Shown: positions 1 through 5,235 of the stretch, in pieces
Numbering within the stretch: position 1 is the stretch's first letter
Layout: the number at the start of each line of letters is the position of its first letter
NCBI GenBank assembly: GCA_030916975.1
Contig: JAUPVO010000041.1
Span: 1-6,799 of the forward strand
Length of the DNA stretch: 6,799 bases
Reading direction: 5' to 3'
From: Patescibacteria group bacterium
Lineage (GTDB): Bacteria > Patescibacteriota > Minisyncoccia > Phycocordibacterales > UBA5272
Made by a program: the position numbers and the translations under genes
Notes under the pieces: generated by a model
Database searches by the model: none
What the model saw: the letters and a program-made list of their open reading frames with translations, nothing else
Told to the model about the DNA's origin: nothing

Positions 1-23
1 ATCACAATAAAAATCACCCAAAT

Positions 24-1502
24 ATGAAAAATGACCTCCAAGCAGAAAAAAGAACTCTAAAAATATACAACACTCTCTCTCGAACTGTAGAAGAGTTTGA
101 GCCGATTGATTCTGATAATATTAGAATCTATTCTTGTGGACCTACTGTATACCATTACGCTCACATTGGTAATTTACGAGCCTATGTCTTTGCCGACATA
201 TTACAGAAAACTGTCAAGACAATCTATCCGAACGTAACTCATGTCATTAATATAACTGACGTAGGACATCTTGTTAGTGACTCTGACGAAGGTGAGGACA
301 AACTAGAAAAAGGTTCCAAAAGAGAAGGCAAAAGCGTCTGGGACATAGCCAAATTCTACACAAACGCTTTCATGTCTGATCTGGATAAGCTCAACATAAA
401 CAGTGAGGATTTTATATTTCCTCATGCCACTGACTTCATTAATGAACAGATCAAATTAATTAAAAAACTTGAAGAAAAAAACTATACTTATAAAACATCA
501 GACGGAATATACTTTGACACTTCCAAGTTCGAAGATTATGCCAAGCTAGGTAAATTAGACATAAAAAATCTAAATGCTGGAGAACGTGTTGAAATGGGAG
601 AAAAAAGAAATAAAACTGACTTTGCGCTCTGGAAATTCTCTCCTAGAAATGAACAAAGGCAAATGGAATGGATATTTGACGGAGCAAGATCTGGTAAGCT
701 AATAGATGATACAATTAGAGAAAACTTAACCAATGAAGAGAAAGAAAGTCTTGGCTTCCCTGGCTGGCATATAGAGTGTAGTGCTATGAGTGAGGCATTA
801 CTTGGTCAACATTTTGACATACATACTGGTGGAGTTGATCACATTCCAGTACATCATAGTAATGAGATAGCTCAGTCAGAATGTGCACATGACGGTAAAA
901 AGTTTGTTAACTATTGGATGCACGTAAACTTTTTAAAAGATAACACTGGGAAGATGAGCAAATCAAATGATGATTTTCTAACTTTAGATAAATTAATCAG
1001 CGAAGACTACTCTGCCTCTGACTATAGATATCTTCTTCTAACCACCAATTACAGATCTGAATTAACTTTTTCATATGAATCTCTAACTGCCGCACAAAAT
1101 GCTCTTAATAAATTAATCAAATTCATGCACGAAGAAGCCAAAGATCTCAAGAATATACAAGATGCGACCAACTACAAAACTAACCCTGCCTATTATGATA
1201 ACTTCCTAGACAAAATATATAATGATCTCAATACTTCTTCAGCTTTATCTATTATGTGGGAAATGATTGGAGACAAAGCAGAATACACTTACTCTACAGT
1301 CCTAGCTATGAATAGAATACTTGGATTAGATTTAACTTATAATATCAAAGAGAAAACTTTAGAAGATTTAGATGAGATAGAAAAAGAGAAAGTTACAGAC
1401 CTAATCTCTTTAAGACAACAAGCTCGGGAGAATAAAGACTGGGATACGGCAGATAGCTTAAGAGAAGAGATCAAAAAATACGGCCTAGAAGTAAAAGATT
1501 AA
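24..1502 (+). CDS. cysS: Cysteinyl-tRNA synthetase (CysRS), 492 aa
   Basis: This class I aminoacyl-tRNA synthetase joins cysteine to tRNA-Cys in the cytoplasm using ATP. The catalytic Rossmann fold opens with SCGPTVYHYAHIGN. It supplies zinc ligand Cys38 and the HIGH-type motif HIGN at 47-50. GWHIECSAMS follows at about 247-256, with Trp248 in the cysteine pocket and zinc ligand Cys252. Next come HTGG at 267-270 and VHHSNE at 276-281, where His277 and Glu281 are the expected last two zinc ligands. KMSKS is at 310-314, and the helical tRNA-binding C-terminus ends in a DALIA-like segment with LRQQARENKDWDTADSLREEI. The protein is about 30 residues longer than the E. coli enzyme, mainly through an insertion at about 208-243. 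The start is the first ATG, with no Shine-Dalgarno motif in the 23 visible upstream bases. Its promoter lies outside the window. The identification is secure. Confidence 0.97.
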   Translation: MKNDLQAEKRTLKIYNTLSRTVEEFEPIDSDNIRIYSCGPTVYHYAHIGNLRAYVFADILQKTVKTIYPNVTHVINITDVGHLVSDSDEGEDKLEKGSKREGKSVWDIAKFYTNAFMSDLDKLNINSEDFIFPHATDFINEQIKLIKKLEEKNYTYKTSDGIYFDTSKFEDYAKLGKLDIKNLNAGERVEMGEKRNKTDFALWKFSPRNEQRQMEWIFDGARSGKLIDDTIRENLTNEEKESLGFPGWHIECSAMSEALLGQHFDIHTGGVDHIPVHHSNEIAQSECAHDGKKFVNYWMHVNFLKDNTGKMSKSNDDFLTLDKLISEDYSASDYRYLLLTTNYRSELTFSYESLTAAQNALNKLIKFMHEEAKDLKNIQDATNYKTNPAYYDNFLDKIYNDLNTSSALSIMWEMIGDKAEYTYSTVLAMNRILGLDLTYNIKEKTLEDLDEIEKEKVTDLISLRQQARENKDWDTADSLREEIKKYGLEVKD

Positions 1503-1534
1503 AAGCGATACTAAATATTAATACCGCTTTTTTG
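1501..1534 (+). terminator. Intrinsic terminator of cysS
   Basis: AAAAGCG (1501-1507) pairs with CGCTTTT (1525-1531), and the T-run continues to 1533. The hairpin begins inside the cysS stop codon. The stem is short and AT-rich with a large loop, so its efficiency is uncertain. Read leftward it also ends in a weak T-run, so it may serve the convergent 75-codon gene as well. Confidence 0.65.
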
Positions 1535-1542
1535 TAATTTCC

Positions 1543-1583
1543 CAAAACATAGTTTTGTATTACTCCTATTAAATTTAAATAGG
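1543..1583. other. Two small hairpins between convergent genes
   Basis: CAAAAC and GTTTTG form a 6-bp stem around a 3-base loop (1543-1557). CCTATT and AATAGG form a second 6-bp stem (1565-1570 with 1578-1583). The loop of the second includes the stop codon of the leftward 75-codon gene. With the cysS terminator this makes three hairpins in about 80 bases. They may help separate convergent transcription or protect mRNA 3' ends; that role is inference. Confidence 0.4.
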
Positions 1584-1802
1584 GTTGATCTGGAGAGTAA
1601 AATGCCAGTAGCCAAACCTTCTACTTGCTTTTACGACATATATAAAGTTGTCACTCACTTTTTTATGAAAAACAATTTCCTTTTTCCTTCCTTTTAATGT
1701 GCTTTTGTCCAGATCTACCACAAAAATTTCACCTTCATATTTAGAAACAAGGCAATTAATAGCTCCCCGAATTAAAGAAAAGGTTTTAGAAGAATTTGAC
1801 AT
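1575..1802 (-). CDS. Uncharacterised small protein, 75 aa
   Basis: I do not recognise a family. The product is a small, basic, soluble-looking protein with no signal peptide or membrane segment. After a short helical-looking start (SLIRGAINCLVSKYEGE) it alternates hydrophobic and polar residues: EIFVVDLDK, KKEIVFHKKV, NFIYVVKAS and YWHFTLQINPI. That pattern suggests a small beta-rich fold with aromatic residues near the C-terminus. It has a single cysteine at residue 17. The case for a real gene rests on a strong Shine-Dalgarno sequence, a plausible promoter, intergenic spacing and terminator-like hairpins after the stop. It lies 126 bases downstream of rplL in the same direction, so read-through from the ribosomal operon is possible. 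Its function is unknown, and the gene call itself is fairly sure. Confidence 0.75.
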   Translation of the reverse strand: MSNSSKTFSLIRGAINCLVSKYEGEIFVVDLDKSTLKGRKKEIVFHKKVSDNFIYVVKASRRFGYWHFTLQINPI

Positions 1803-1807
1803 GACTT

Positions 1808-1815
1808 TCTCCTTT
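1808..1815 (-). promoter_or_regulatory. Shine-Dalgarno site of the 75-aa gene
   Basis: Leftward, the sequence before the ATG at 1802 reads AAAGGAGAAAGTC. The AAGGAG core sits about seven bases before the start, an ideal spacing. This fixes the start codon and contrasts with the absence of such a site before every housekeeping gene here. Confidence 0.8.
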
Positions 1816-1844
1816 GTAAAAAGTTAAAGATAAGAACCTTATAA

Positions 1845-1873
1845 AATATATCATCTTACTCATTTAAAAACAA
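1845..1873 (-). promoter_or_regulatory. Putative promoter of the 75-aa gene
   Basis: Leftward there is a -35-like TTGTTT (1873-1868), a 17-base spacer and a -10-like TATATT (1850-1845). The spacer ends in TGA, so the -10 is of the extended TGn type. The -35 hexamer lies inside the outer arm of the rplL terminator, so the two elements overlap. Matches are by eye only. Confidence 0.5.
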
Positions 1874-1922
1874 CACAAAATAAAACGCATCCCTAGGGAC
1901 GCGCTTTATTTTGTGTTGTTTT
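1867..1922 (-). terminator. Long terminator hairpin after rplL
   Basis: An inverted repeat centred on CCCTAGGG (1891-1898) pairs 1867-1894 with 1895-1922, giving 28 positions. On the + strand two positions are A-C mismatches (1885/1904 and 1889/1900). In leftward RNA both become G-U pairs, so the stem is complete only in the rplL direction, seven bases after the rplL stop codon. A T-rich tail follows at about 1870-1863. The length is well above that of a typical intrinsic terminator. The A-rich 5' arm also gives the + strand a T-rich end, so some action on rightward RNA is possible. Confidence 0.9.
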
Positions 1923-1928
1923 GTTAAA

Positions 1929-2297
1929 CTATTTAAGTTCAACAGTAGCACCAGCTTCTTCCAAAGCTTTTTTCATAGCTTCAGCATCAGCTGCTTTAAC
2001 ACCTGCTTTAAGATCAACAGGAGCTCCATCTACAAGGTCCTTAGCTTCTTTAAGTCCAAGACCGAGAGATTCTTTCACTACTTTCATAACAGCAATTTTG
2101 CCTTCACCAGCAGCCACTAGATGCACAGTGAATTCTGATTTAGCTTCAACTGCTTCAGTAGCAGCCCCTCCAGCTGGAGCAGAAGCTACAGCGGCAGCTG
2201 ATACACCGAATTTCTCTTCGATAGCTTTAACTAATTCGTTAAGTTCGAGTACAGACATAGACTCGATTTTATTTAAAAAGTCTGAATATTTTTCCAT
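1929..2297 (-). CDS. rplL: Ribosomal protein bL12 (L7/L12), 122 aa
   Basis: This is the multicopy stalk protein of the 50S subunit, which recruits and stimulates the GTPase translation factors. Residues 1-32 form the N-terminal dimerisation and L10-binding helices (MEKYSDFLNKIESMSVLELNELV...). Residues about 33-53 are the flexible Ala/Gly/Pro-rich hinge (SAAAVASAPAGGAA). The rest is the conserved globular domain with KIAVMKVVKE, GLGLKEAKDLVDGAP and the ending EEAGATVELK, the factor-contacting face. Its length is normal for the family. I chose the ATG at 2297, because an upstream TTG (2315) would add six unconserved residues. The gene begins 21 bases after the rplJ stop codon in the same transcript. 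No Shine-Dalgarno motif is visible, so translation may depend on coupling or an unstructured AT-rich leader. Confidence 0.97.
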   Translation of the reverse strand: MEKYSDFLNKIESMSVLELNELVKAIEEKFGVSAAAVASAPAGGAATEAVEAKSEFTVHLVAAGEGKIAVMKVVKESLGLGLKEAKDLVDGAPVDLKAGVKAADAEAMKKALEEAGATVELK

Positions 2298-2318
2298 GAT
2301 TTTATTTATTATCAATTT

Positions 2319-2807
2319 TTAATTTTTAGTTTTAGCTACTTCGTTAATACCAATAGCGATTCTTTGAACTGGTGATTTTAACAAGAATGCGATTTGTGAT
2401 AATAGTGTCTCACGACTAGGAATAGTTGCGATATCCATCATCTCTGACGCGTCTTTAAAATTACCTTCAAAAATACCTCCAAGTATACTTATAGCTTTTT
2501 TATTTGCTTTAGCGAATTCGTTAGCGATACGTGCTGGAGATAATAAATCATTACCCCACAGAACTGCCATTTCACCATCTATCACAGGAGAATCTCCTTG
2601 GATGTTTGCAGTTTTAGTTGCTCTCTCCCAAAGTGTTTTCTTTACCACTGTGTAGTTTAAATTCTCAGCAAATAGTTTTTTACGTAGTTCTTCTTGTTTA
2701 CCAACTCTAAGACCTTTGAAGTTAACATACACAGCAGACTGCGAGTTTTTCAAAGCGTTCTCATACTGAGCAACAAGATCAACTTTTTTTGCTTTACTTA
2801 ATGCCAT
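2319..2807 (-). CDS. rplJ: Ribosomal protein uL10, 162 aa
   Basis: L10 anchors the L7/L12 dimers on 23S rRNA at the base of the ribosomal stalk. The N-terminal rRNA-binding domain shows the family pattern: KAKKVDLVAQYENALKNS, AVYVNFKGLRVGKQEELRKKL (about 25-45) and NYTVVKKTL, then GEMAVLWGND and the central ILGGIFEG. A C-terminal helical section, SPVQRIAIGINEVAKTKN, should hold the L7/L12-binding spine. The tail is rather short, but the 162 residues are within the normal range. The gene is the first of a two-gene rplJ-rplL operon behind a long structured leader, and the L10-L12 complex would be expected to bind that leader to control the operon. No Shine-Dalgarno motif precedes the ATG. Genes for L1, L11 and RNA polymerase, often next to it in other bacteria, are not adjacent here. 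Confidence 0.96.
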   Translation of the reverse strand: MALSKAKKVDLVAQYENALKNSQSAVYVNFKGLRVGKQEELRKKLFAENLNYTVVKKTLWERATKTANIQGDSPVIDGEMAVLWGNDLLSPARIANEFAKANKKAISILGGIFEGNFKDASEMMDIATIPSRETLLSQIAFLLKSPVQRIAIGINEVAKTKN

Positions 2808-2833
2808 AATTTGATTATGAATGTTCTTTTAAT

Positions 2834-2861
2834 AAAAAACTTCCTACACCACGGAAGTTTT
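2834..2861 (-). terminator. Attenuator hairpin in the rplJ leader
   Basis: Leftward, AAAACTTCC (2861-2853) pairs with GGAAGTTTT (2844-2836) around the loop GTGGTGTA. A run of T continues to 2834. It lies about 30 bases before the rplJ start codon, so termination here would switch off both genes. The left-arm CTTCC could instead pair with GGAGG (2916-2912) of the leader core, a possible antiterminator. Confidence 0.85.
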
Positions 2862-2974
2862 AACTTGATTAGATTTATACAAAGTATTAATTAAAATTAA
2901 ATCCTTGTACTCCTCCGCAGGATTTATAAATAAGACATATTGATTTGTCTTATTTACCTACTTCTTTGGTGTAT
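2834..2974 (-). ncRNA. L10 leader: autoregulatory attenuator RNA of rplJ-rplL
   Basis: The leftward 5' untranslated region matches the known L10 leader in order and in sequence style. It begins ACCAAAGAAGTAGG (2970-2957). GTAGG (2961-2957) pairs with CCTGC (2921-2917) and encloses a hairpin of 10 pairs (2955-2946 with 2937-2928). The stem is followed by GGAGGA (2916-2911), resembling the conserved CCUGCCGAGG block of this family, and then by an intrinsic terminator (2861-2834). An alternative 8-bp stem, TAAATCCT (2926-2919) with AGGATTTA (2905-2898), would disrupt the lower stem. In known cases the L10(L12)4 complex binds this leader to repress its own operon, and in Bacillus subtilis it does so by attenuation. 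That mechanism here is inferred from the terminator. Confidence 0.85.
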
Positions 2975-2980
2975 GTATCT

Positions 2981-3009
2981 ATAATAACATAATTCTGACA
3001 AAAAGGAAA
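2981..3009 (-). promoter_or_regulatory. Putative promoter of rplJ-rplL
   Basis: Leftward, TTTCCT (3009-3004) is followed by a 17-base spacer and TATTAT (2986-2981), preceded by TGT as an extended -10. A start near 2974 would put the conserved ACCAAAG box at the very 5' end of the leader, as expected for this RNA family. The -35 match is weak. Confidence 0.6.
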
Positions 3010-3073
3010 CCCTATTAATATGTGCTCCAAATCAGATATACACATAATCCTCTTCAAATCATGTTGACTTGTC

Positions 3074-3102
3074 TTTCACTTTTCTCTTATTAAAAGTATA
3101 AT
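3074..3102 (+). promoter_or_regulatory. Putative promoter of dnaB
   Basis: A perfect -10 TATAAT (3097-3102) lies 17 bases after the weak -35-like TTTCAC (3074-3079). It has no extended TG. A TTGACT at 3064-3069 is a better -35 by sequence, but its 27-base spacing from this -10 is too long. The predicted 5' leader is about 35-40 bases and lacks a Shine-Dalgarno motif. Confidence 0.5.
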
Positions 3103-3146
3103 GTAAAAAGGACGTAAATTAATCATTCATATTAATTCAAAATCAA

Positions 3147-4601
3147 ATGGCAGAAGAATACAAAAACAGAAAATATGACAATAATTACGACAGAAAAAAA
3201 AGAAATGATTCTTCACCTTTTGACGGACTCAGGCTTCCTCCTCAAGATATAGATAGCGAAAAGGCTCTTCTGGGTGCAATTATAATTAATCCAGAAGCTT
3301 GGTATGAAGTTGAAGACAATATCACAGACAAAACTTTTTATTCTGAAAAACACCGCATAATCTGGAGAGCAATGTCTGATCTTACAAATGCCAAAGAGCC
3401 TGTTGATCTTATAACTTTAAATAATAAATTAAAAGAAAAAAAAGACCTTGATATTGTTGGTGGGTCTAATTACTTGGCAGAATTATCAGCCTTTGTCCCA
3501 TCTTCTTCTAATATAAAATACTATGCCAACAATCTGAAGAAGAAAGAGTTACTAAGAAGACTTATAGAAAGCGGAACCAAAATAACTGATATCAGTTACG
3601 AGGAACAAGAAGAATTAGAGAGTATTTTGGAAATGGCAGAAAAGGAAATATACAATATAACCACTAACAATAATTCCAATATCAACATAGTTCAATCAGA
3701 GAATTTATCTGAAGATTTTTTAGATAGATTCGAAAAGATAAGAGAACATAGTGGTAATCGTGGCGTTCCTACTGGACTCCCTTCTCTTGATAGAAAGCTG
3801 TCAGGTTTTCAAAAGACTGATTTGATCATTCTAGCTGCTCGTCCATCTGTAGGTAAGTCTTCTCTGATGCTTGACTTTGCTCGTAGCGCAGCAGTAAAAC
3901 ATTCTTACCCTACCGTTATATTCTCTCTCGAAATGGGTAAAGAACAGCTTTTTGATCGTATGCTAGCAGCTCAATCCAAAATCGATGGATGGAAACTTAG
4001 AACAGGTAAAATATCTATGGAAGAAGATTTAGAAAGACTTCAGCAGGGTCTAAATGATCTCGGCAAAGCTCCTATATACATAGATGACACTGCCGGCATA
4101 ACTATAACTTCAATCAGAAGCACTTTGCGTCGTATCAAATCAGAGAAACCCCTAGGACTAGTTATAGTTGACTATCTGCAGCTTATGAACACCACCAGAA
4201 ACTATGACAATATGGTTCATCAAATAGGTGAAATATCCAAATCCTTAAAACAATTAGCTAAAGAATTTGATGTCCCTGTTATTGCCCTATCCCAATTGTC
4301 TCGTAGTGTAGAACAGCGTCGTGATGAGCCAAAGCTTTCCGATCTTCGTGACTCTGGATCCATAGAGCAAGATGCTGACATAGTTCTCTTCTTACATCGT
4401 GATGATGCACAGAACTCCAAAAGAGAAAGAGGTGAAGCTTTTCAAATAGATCTTCTCATAAGTAAACACAGAAATGGAGAAACCGGTAGAGTTAAATTAT
4501 TGTTTGATGGCAAATCTACCAGCTTCACTGAGATAGCAGATGATGGATTCTCTGATATTAAAATCCCTGAGATTAATATTAACTTAGATAGCAACTCCTA
4601 G
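3147..4601 (+). CDS. dnaB: Replicative DNA helicase DnaB, 484 aa
   Basis: This is the ring-shaped hexameric helicase that unwinds DNA at the replication fork and works with primase. After a charged, probably disordered tail of about 25 residues comes the N-terminal DnaB domain, starting LPPQDIDSEKALLGAIIINPE. A linker at about 170-200 leads to the RecA-like ATPase domain (GVPTGLPSLDRKLSGF). Walker A is ARPSVGKS (231-238, Lys237). The SLEMG segment (260-264) carries the likely catalytic Glu262. Walker B is LVIVDYLQLM with Asp342. LSQLSRSVEQR, LSDLRDSGSIEQDADIVLFLHRD and the arginine-finger region KHRNGETG (440-447) complete the family pattern. No intein interrupts it. The length is typical. 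The start Met-Ala-Glu-Glu is the first ATG in frame, with only AT-rich sequence before it. The gene is monocistronic, divergent from rplJ and convergent with the next gene. Confidence 0.97.
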   Translation: MAEEYKNRKYDNNYDRKKRNDSSPFDGLRLPPQDIDSEKALLGAIIINPEAWYEVEDNITDKTFYSEKHRIIWRAMSDLTNAKEPVDLITLNNKLKEKKDLDIVGGSNYLAELSAFVPSSSNIKYYANNLKKKELLRRLIESGTKITDISYEEQEELESILEMAEKEIYNITTNNNSNINIVQSENLSEDFLDRFEKIREHSGNRGVPTGLPSLDRKLSGFQKTDLIILAARPSVGKSSLMLDFARSAAVKHSYPTVIFSLEMGKEQLFDRMLAAQSKIDGWKLRTGKISMEEDLERLQQGLNDLGKAPIYIDDTAGITITSIRSTLRRIKSEKPLGLVIVDYLQLMNTTRNYDNMVHQIGEISKSLKQLAKEFDVPVIALSQLSRSVEQRRDEPKLSDLRDSGSIEQDADIVLFLHRDDAQNSKRERGEAFQIDLLISKHRNGETGRVKLLFDGKSTSFTEIADDGFSDIKIPEININLDSNS

Positions 4602-4619
4602 ATATTAGATACTACAAAT

Positions 4620-4656
4620 ACAAAACAAAAACCAGCCTACAAAAAGAGACTGGTTT
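4620..4656 (-). terminator. Terminator between dnaB and the convergent exported-protein gene
   Basis: AAACCAG (4629-4635) and CTGGTTT (4650-4656) form a 7-bp stem with a 14-base loop. Leftward the stem is followed by TTTTTGTTTTG, a good terminator for the 141-codon gene that ends at 4705. Rightward the tail is only TTTAAATTATT, so it would be a weaker terminator for dnaB, which ends at 4601. It probably acts in both directions. Confidence 0.7.
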
Positions 4657-4704
4657 AAATTATTCATCCTTTACTGTCTTCTGCCAGGGACTCTAAAAAT
4701 AAAT

Positions 4705-5130
4705 TTAGAATGGCATGTGTCGAAGTGCCGATATTTCTTTAATTGGTTTTATGGGGAGATTTTCCCCGCTCATGATTCTGATCACTTCAAGACATTTTTG
4801 TAAATTTTTAACATCTATACCCTCAGTGACTGGCACTGCAGGCAAAGATTTTTCATCTCTAGCTCCACCAGGTTGGTAATGTTTTTTATACCACTGATTT
4901 CTCCACGGATATAGCACAGTCAAGTCTTCTCCTGTTGCCGTATCAACCAAGATTATAAAGGCTTTGTCGCCAAACTTTTTAAGCTCACAAGATATGCCAT
5001 TTGGCATGTCAAAGACTTCGGCGTTTTGCGCGCGCACATTTTGCGCTGAAAAAATGAACAAAAACATCAAGAAAACCATAGAAATGGTAACTTGTTTGAT
5101 GATTTTGGCATTATTATTCAAAACAAACAT
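4705..5130 (-). CDS. Uncharacterised exported protein, 141 aa
   Basis: I do not recognise a family. The N-terminus is a clear export signal: basic residues (NNNAKIIKQ), a hydrophobic core of about 16 residues (VTISMVFLMFLFIFSA), and a probable signal peptidase I site after VRA (residue 34). There is no lipobox cysteine. The mature part of about 107 residues has two cysteines (48 and 113) that could form a disulphide outside the cell. Strands such as CELKKFGDKAFIILVDTATGEDLTV lead to an aromatic, basic stretch, LYPWRNQWYKKHYQPGG. A helix-like LQKCLEVIRIM follows near the end. It has its own good promoter and Shine-Dalgarno site and lies between dnaB and parB, which tells little about its role. 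It could be a cell-surface or envelope protein. The gene call is good; the function is unknown. Confidence 0.8.
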   Translation of the reverse strand: MFVLNNNAKIIKQVTISMVFLMFLFIFSAQNVRAQNAEVFDMPNGISCELKKFGDKAFIILVDTATGEDLTVLYPWRNQWYKKHYQPGGARDEKSLPAVPVTEGIDVKNLQKCLEVIRIMSGENLPIKPIKEISALRHMPF

Positions 5131-5138
5131 GATATTCG

Positions 5139-5143
5139 CTCCT
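5139..5143 (-). promoter_or_regulatory. Shine-Dalgarno site of the exported-protein gene
   Basis: AGGAG (5143-5139 leftward) lies eight bases before the ATG at 5130. It supports this start and makes the gene one of only two in the window with such a site. Confidence 0.75.
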
Positions 5144-5170
5144 AAAATGTTTAAATAGAACTAAAACAAA

Positions 5171-5199
5171 ACAATAACATTAAATGTGAAAAATATCAA
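5171..5199 (-). promoter_or_regulatory. Putative promoter of the exported-protein gene
   Basis: Leftward, TTGATA (5199-5194, five of six consensus bases) is separated by 17 bases from TATTGT (5176-5171). The spacer ends in TGT, an extended -10. A start near 5164 gives a leader of about 34 bases that contains the Shine-Dalgarno site. This is the best -35 match in the window. No convincing terminator separates it from parB upstream, so read-through from parB may add to its expression. Confidence 0.65.
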
Positions 5200-5235
5200 T
5201 GGAAGAAGTAAAAAGAAACTTTTCTAATATTTATC

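Larger units (their letters stand above)
2808..3146. other. Divergent regulatory region between rplJ and dnaB
   Basis: This 339-base gap holds no gene. Its left half is the rplJ leader RNA. The right half carries the leftward rplJ promoter and the rightward dnaB promoter. The stretch of about 3010-3070 between them shows nothing further that I can name: no parS-like site, DnaA box or clear palindrome. Confidence 0.7.

Noticed and set aside
2298..2315. Upstream TTG start that would extend L7/L12 by six residues
   Set aside because: The added residues are not part of the family N-terminus, and the ATG at 2297 gives the canonical start MEKYSDF.
1921..2322. Long Ala/Ser-rich rightward reading frame opposite rplL
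   Set aside because: It is a shadow of the GC-richer rplL coding sequence on the other strand. It has no ribosome-binding site and no family resemblance.
2928..2955. AAATAAGACA shared between the rplJ leader and the region upstream of parB (about 6491-6502) as a common regulatory motif
   Set aside because: In the leader it is one arm of a hairpin; upstream of parB it has no partner arm. Such AT-rich matches are likely by chance.
3064..3069. TTGACT as the -35 of dnaB
   Set aside because: The 27-base distance to the TATAAT at 3097 is too large, and no good -10 lies at the right distance from it.
3837..4500. Intein within the DnaB ATPase domain
   Set aside because: Walker A, Walker B and the arginine-finger region are spaced as in an uninterrupted helicase.
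5213..5226. GAAAAGTTTC followed by T-run as a parB terminator (leftward)
   Set aside because: The 4-base stem would close a loop of only two bases, so it is not a credible hairpin.
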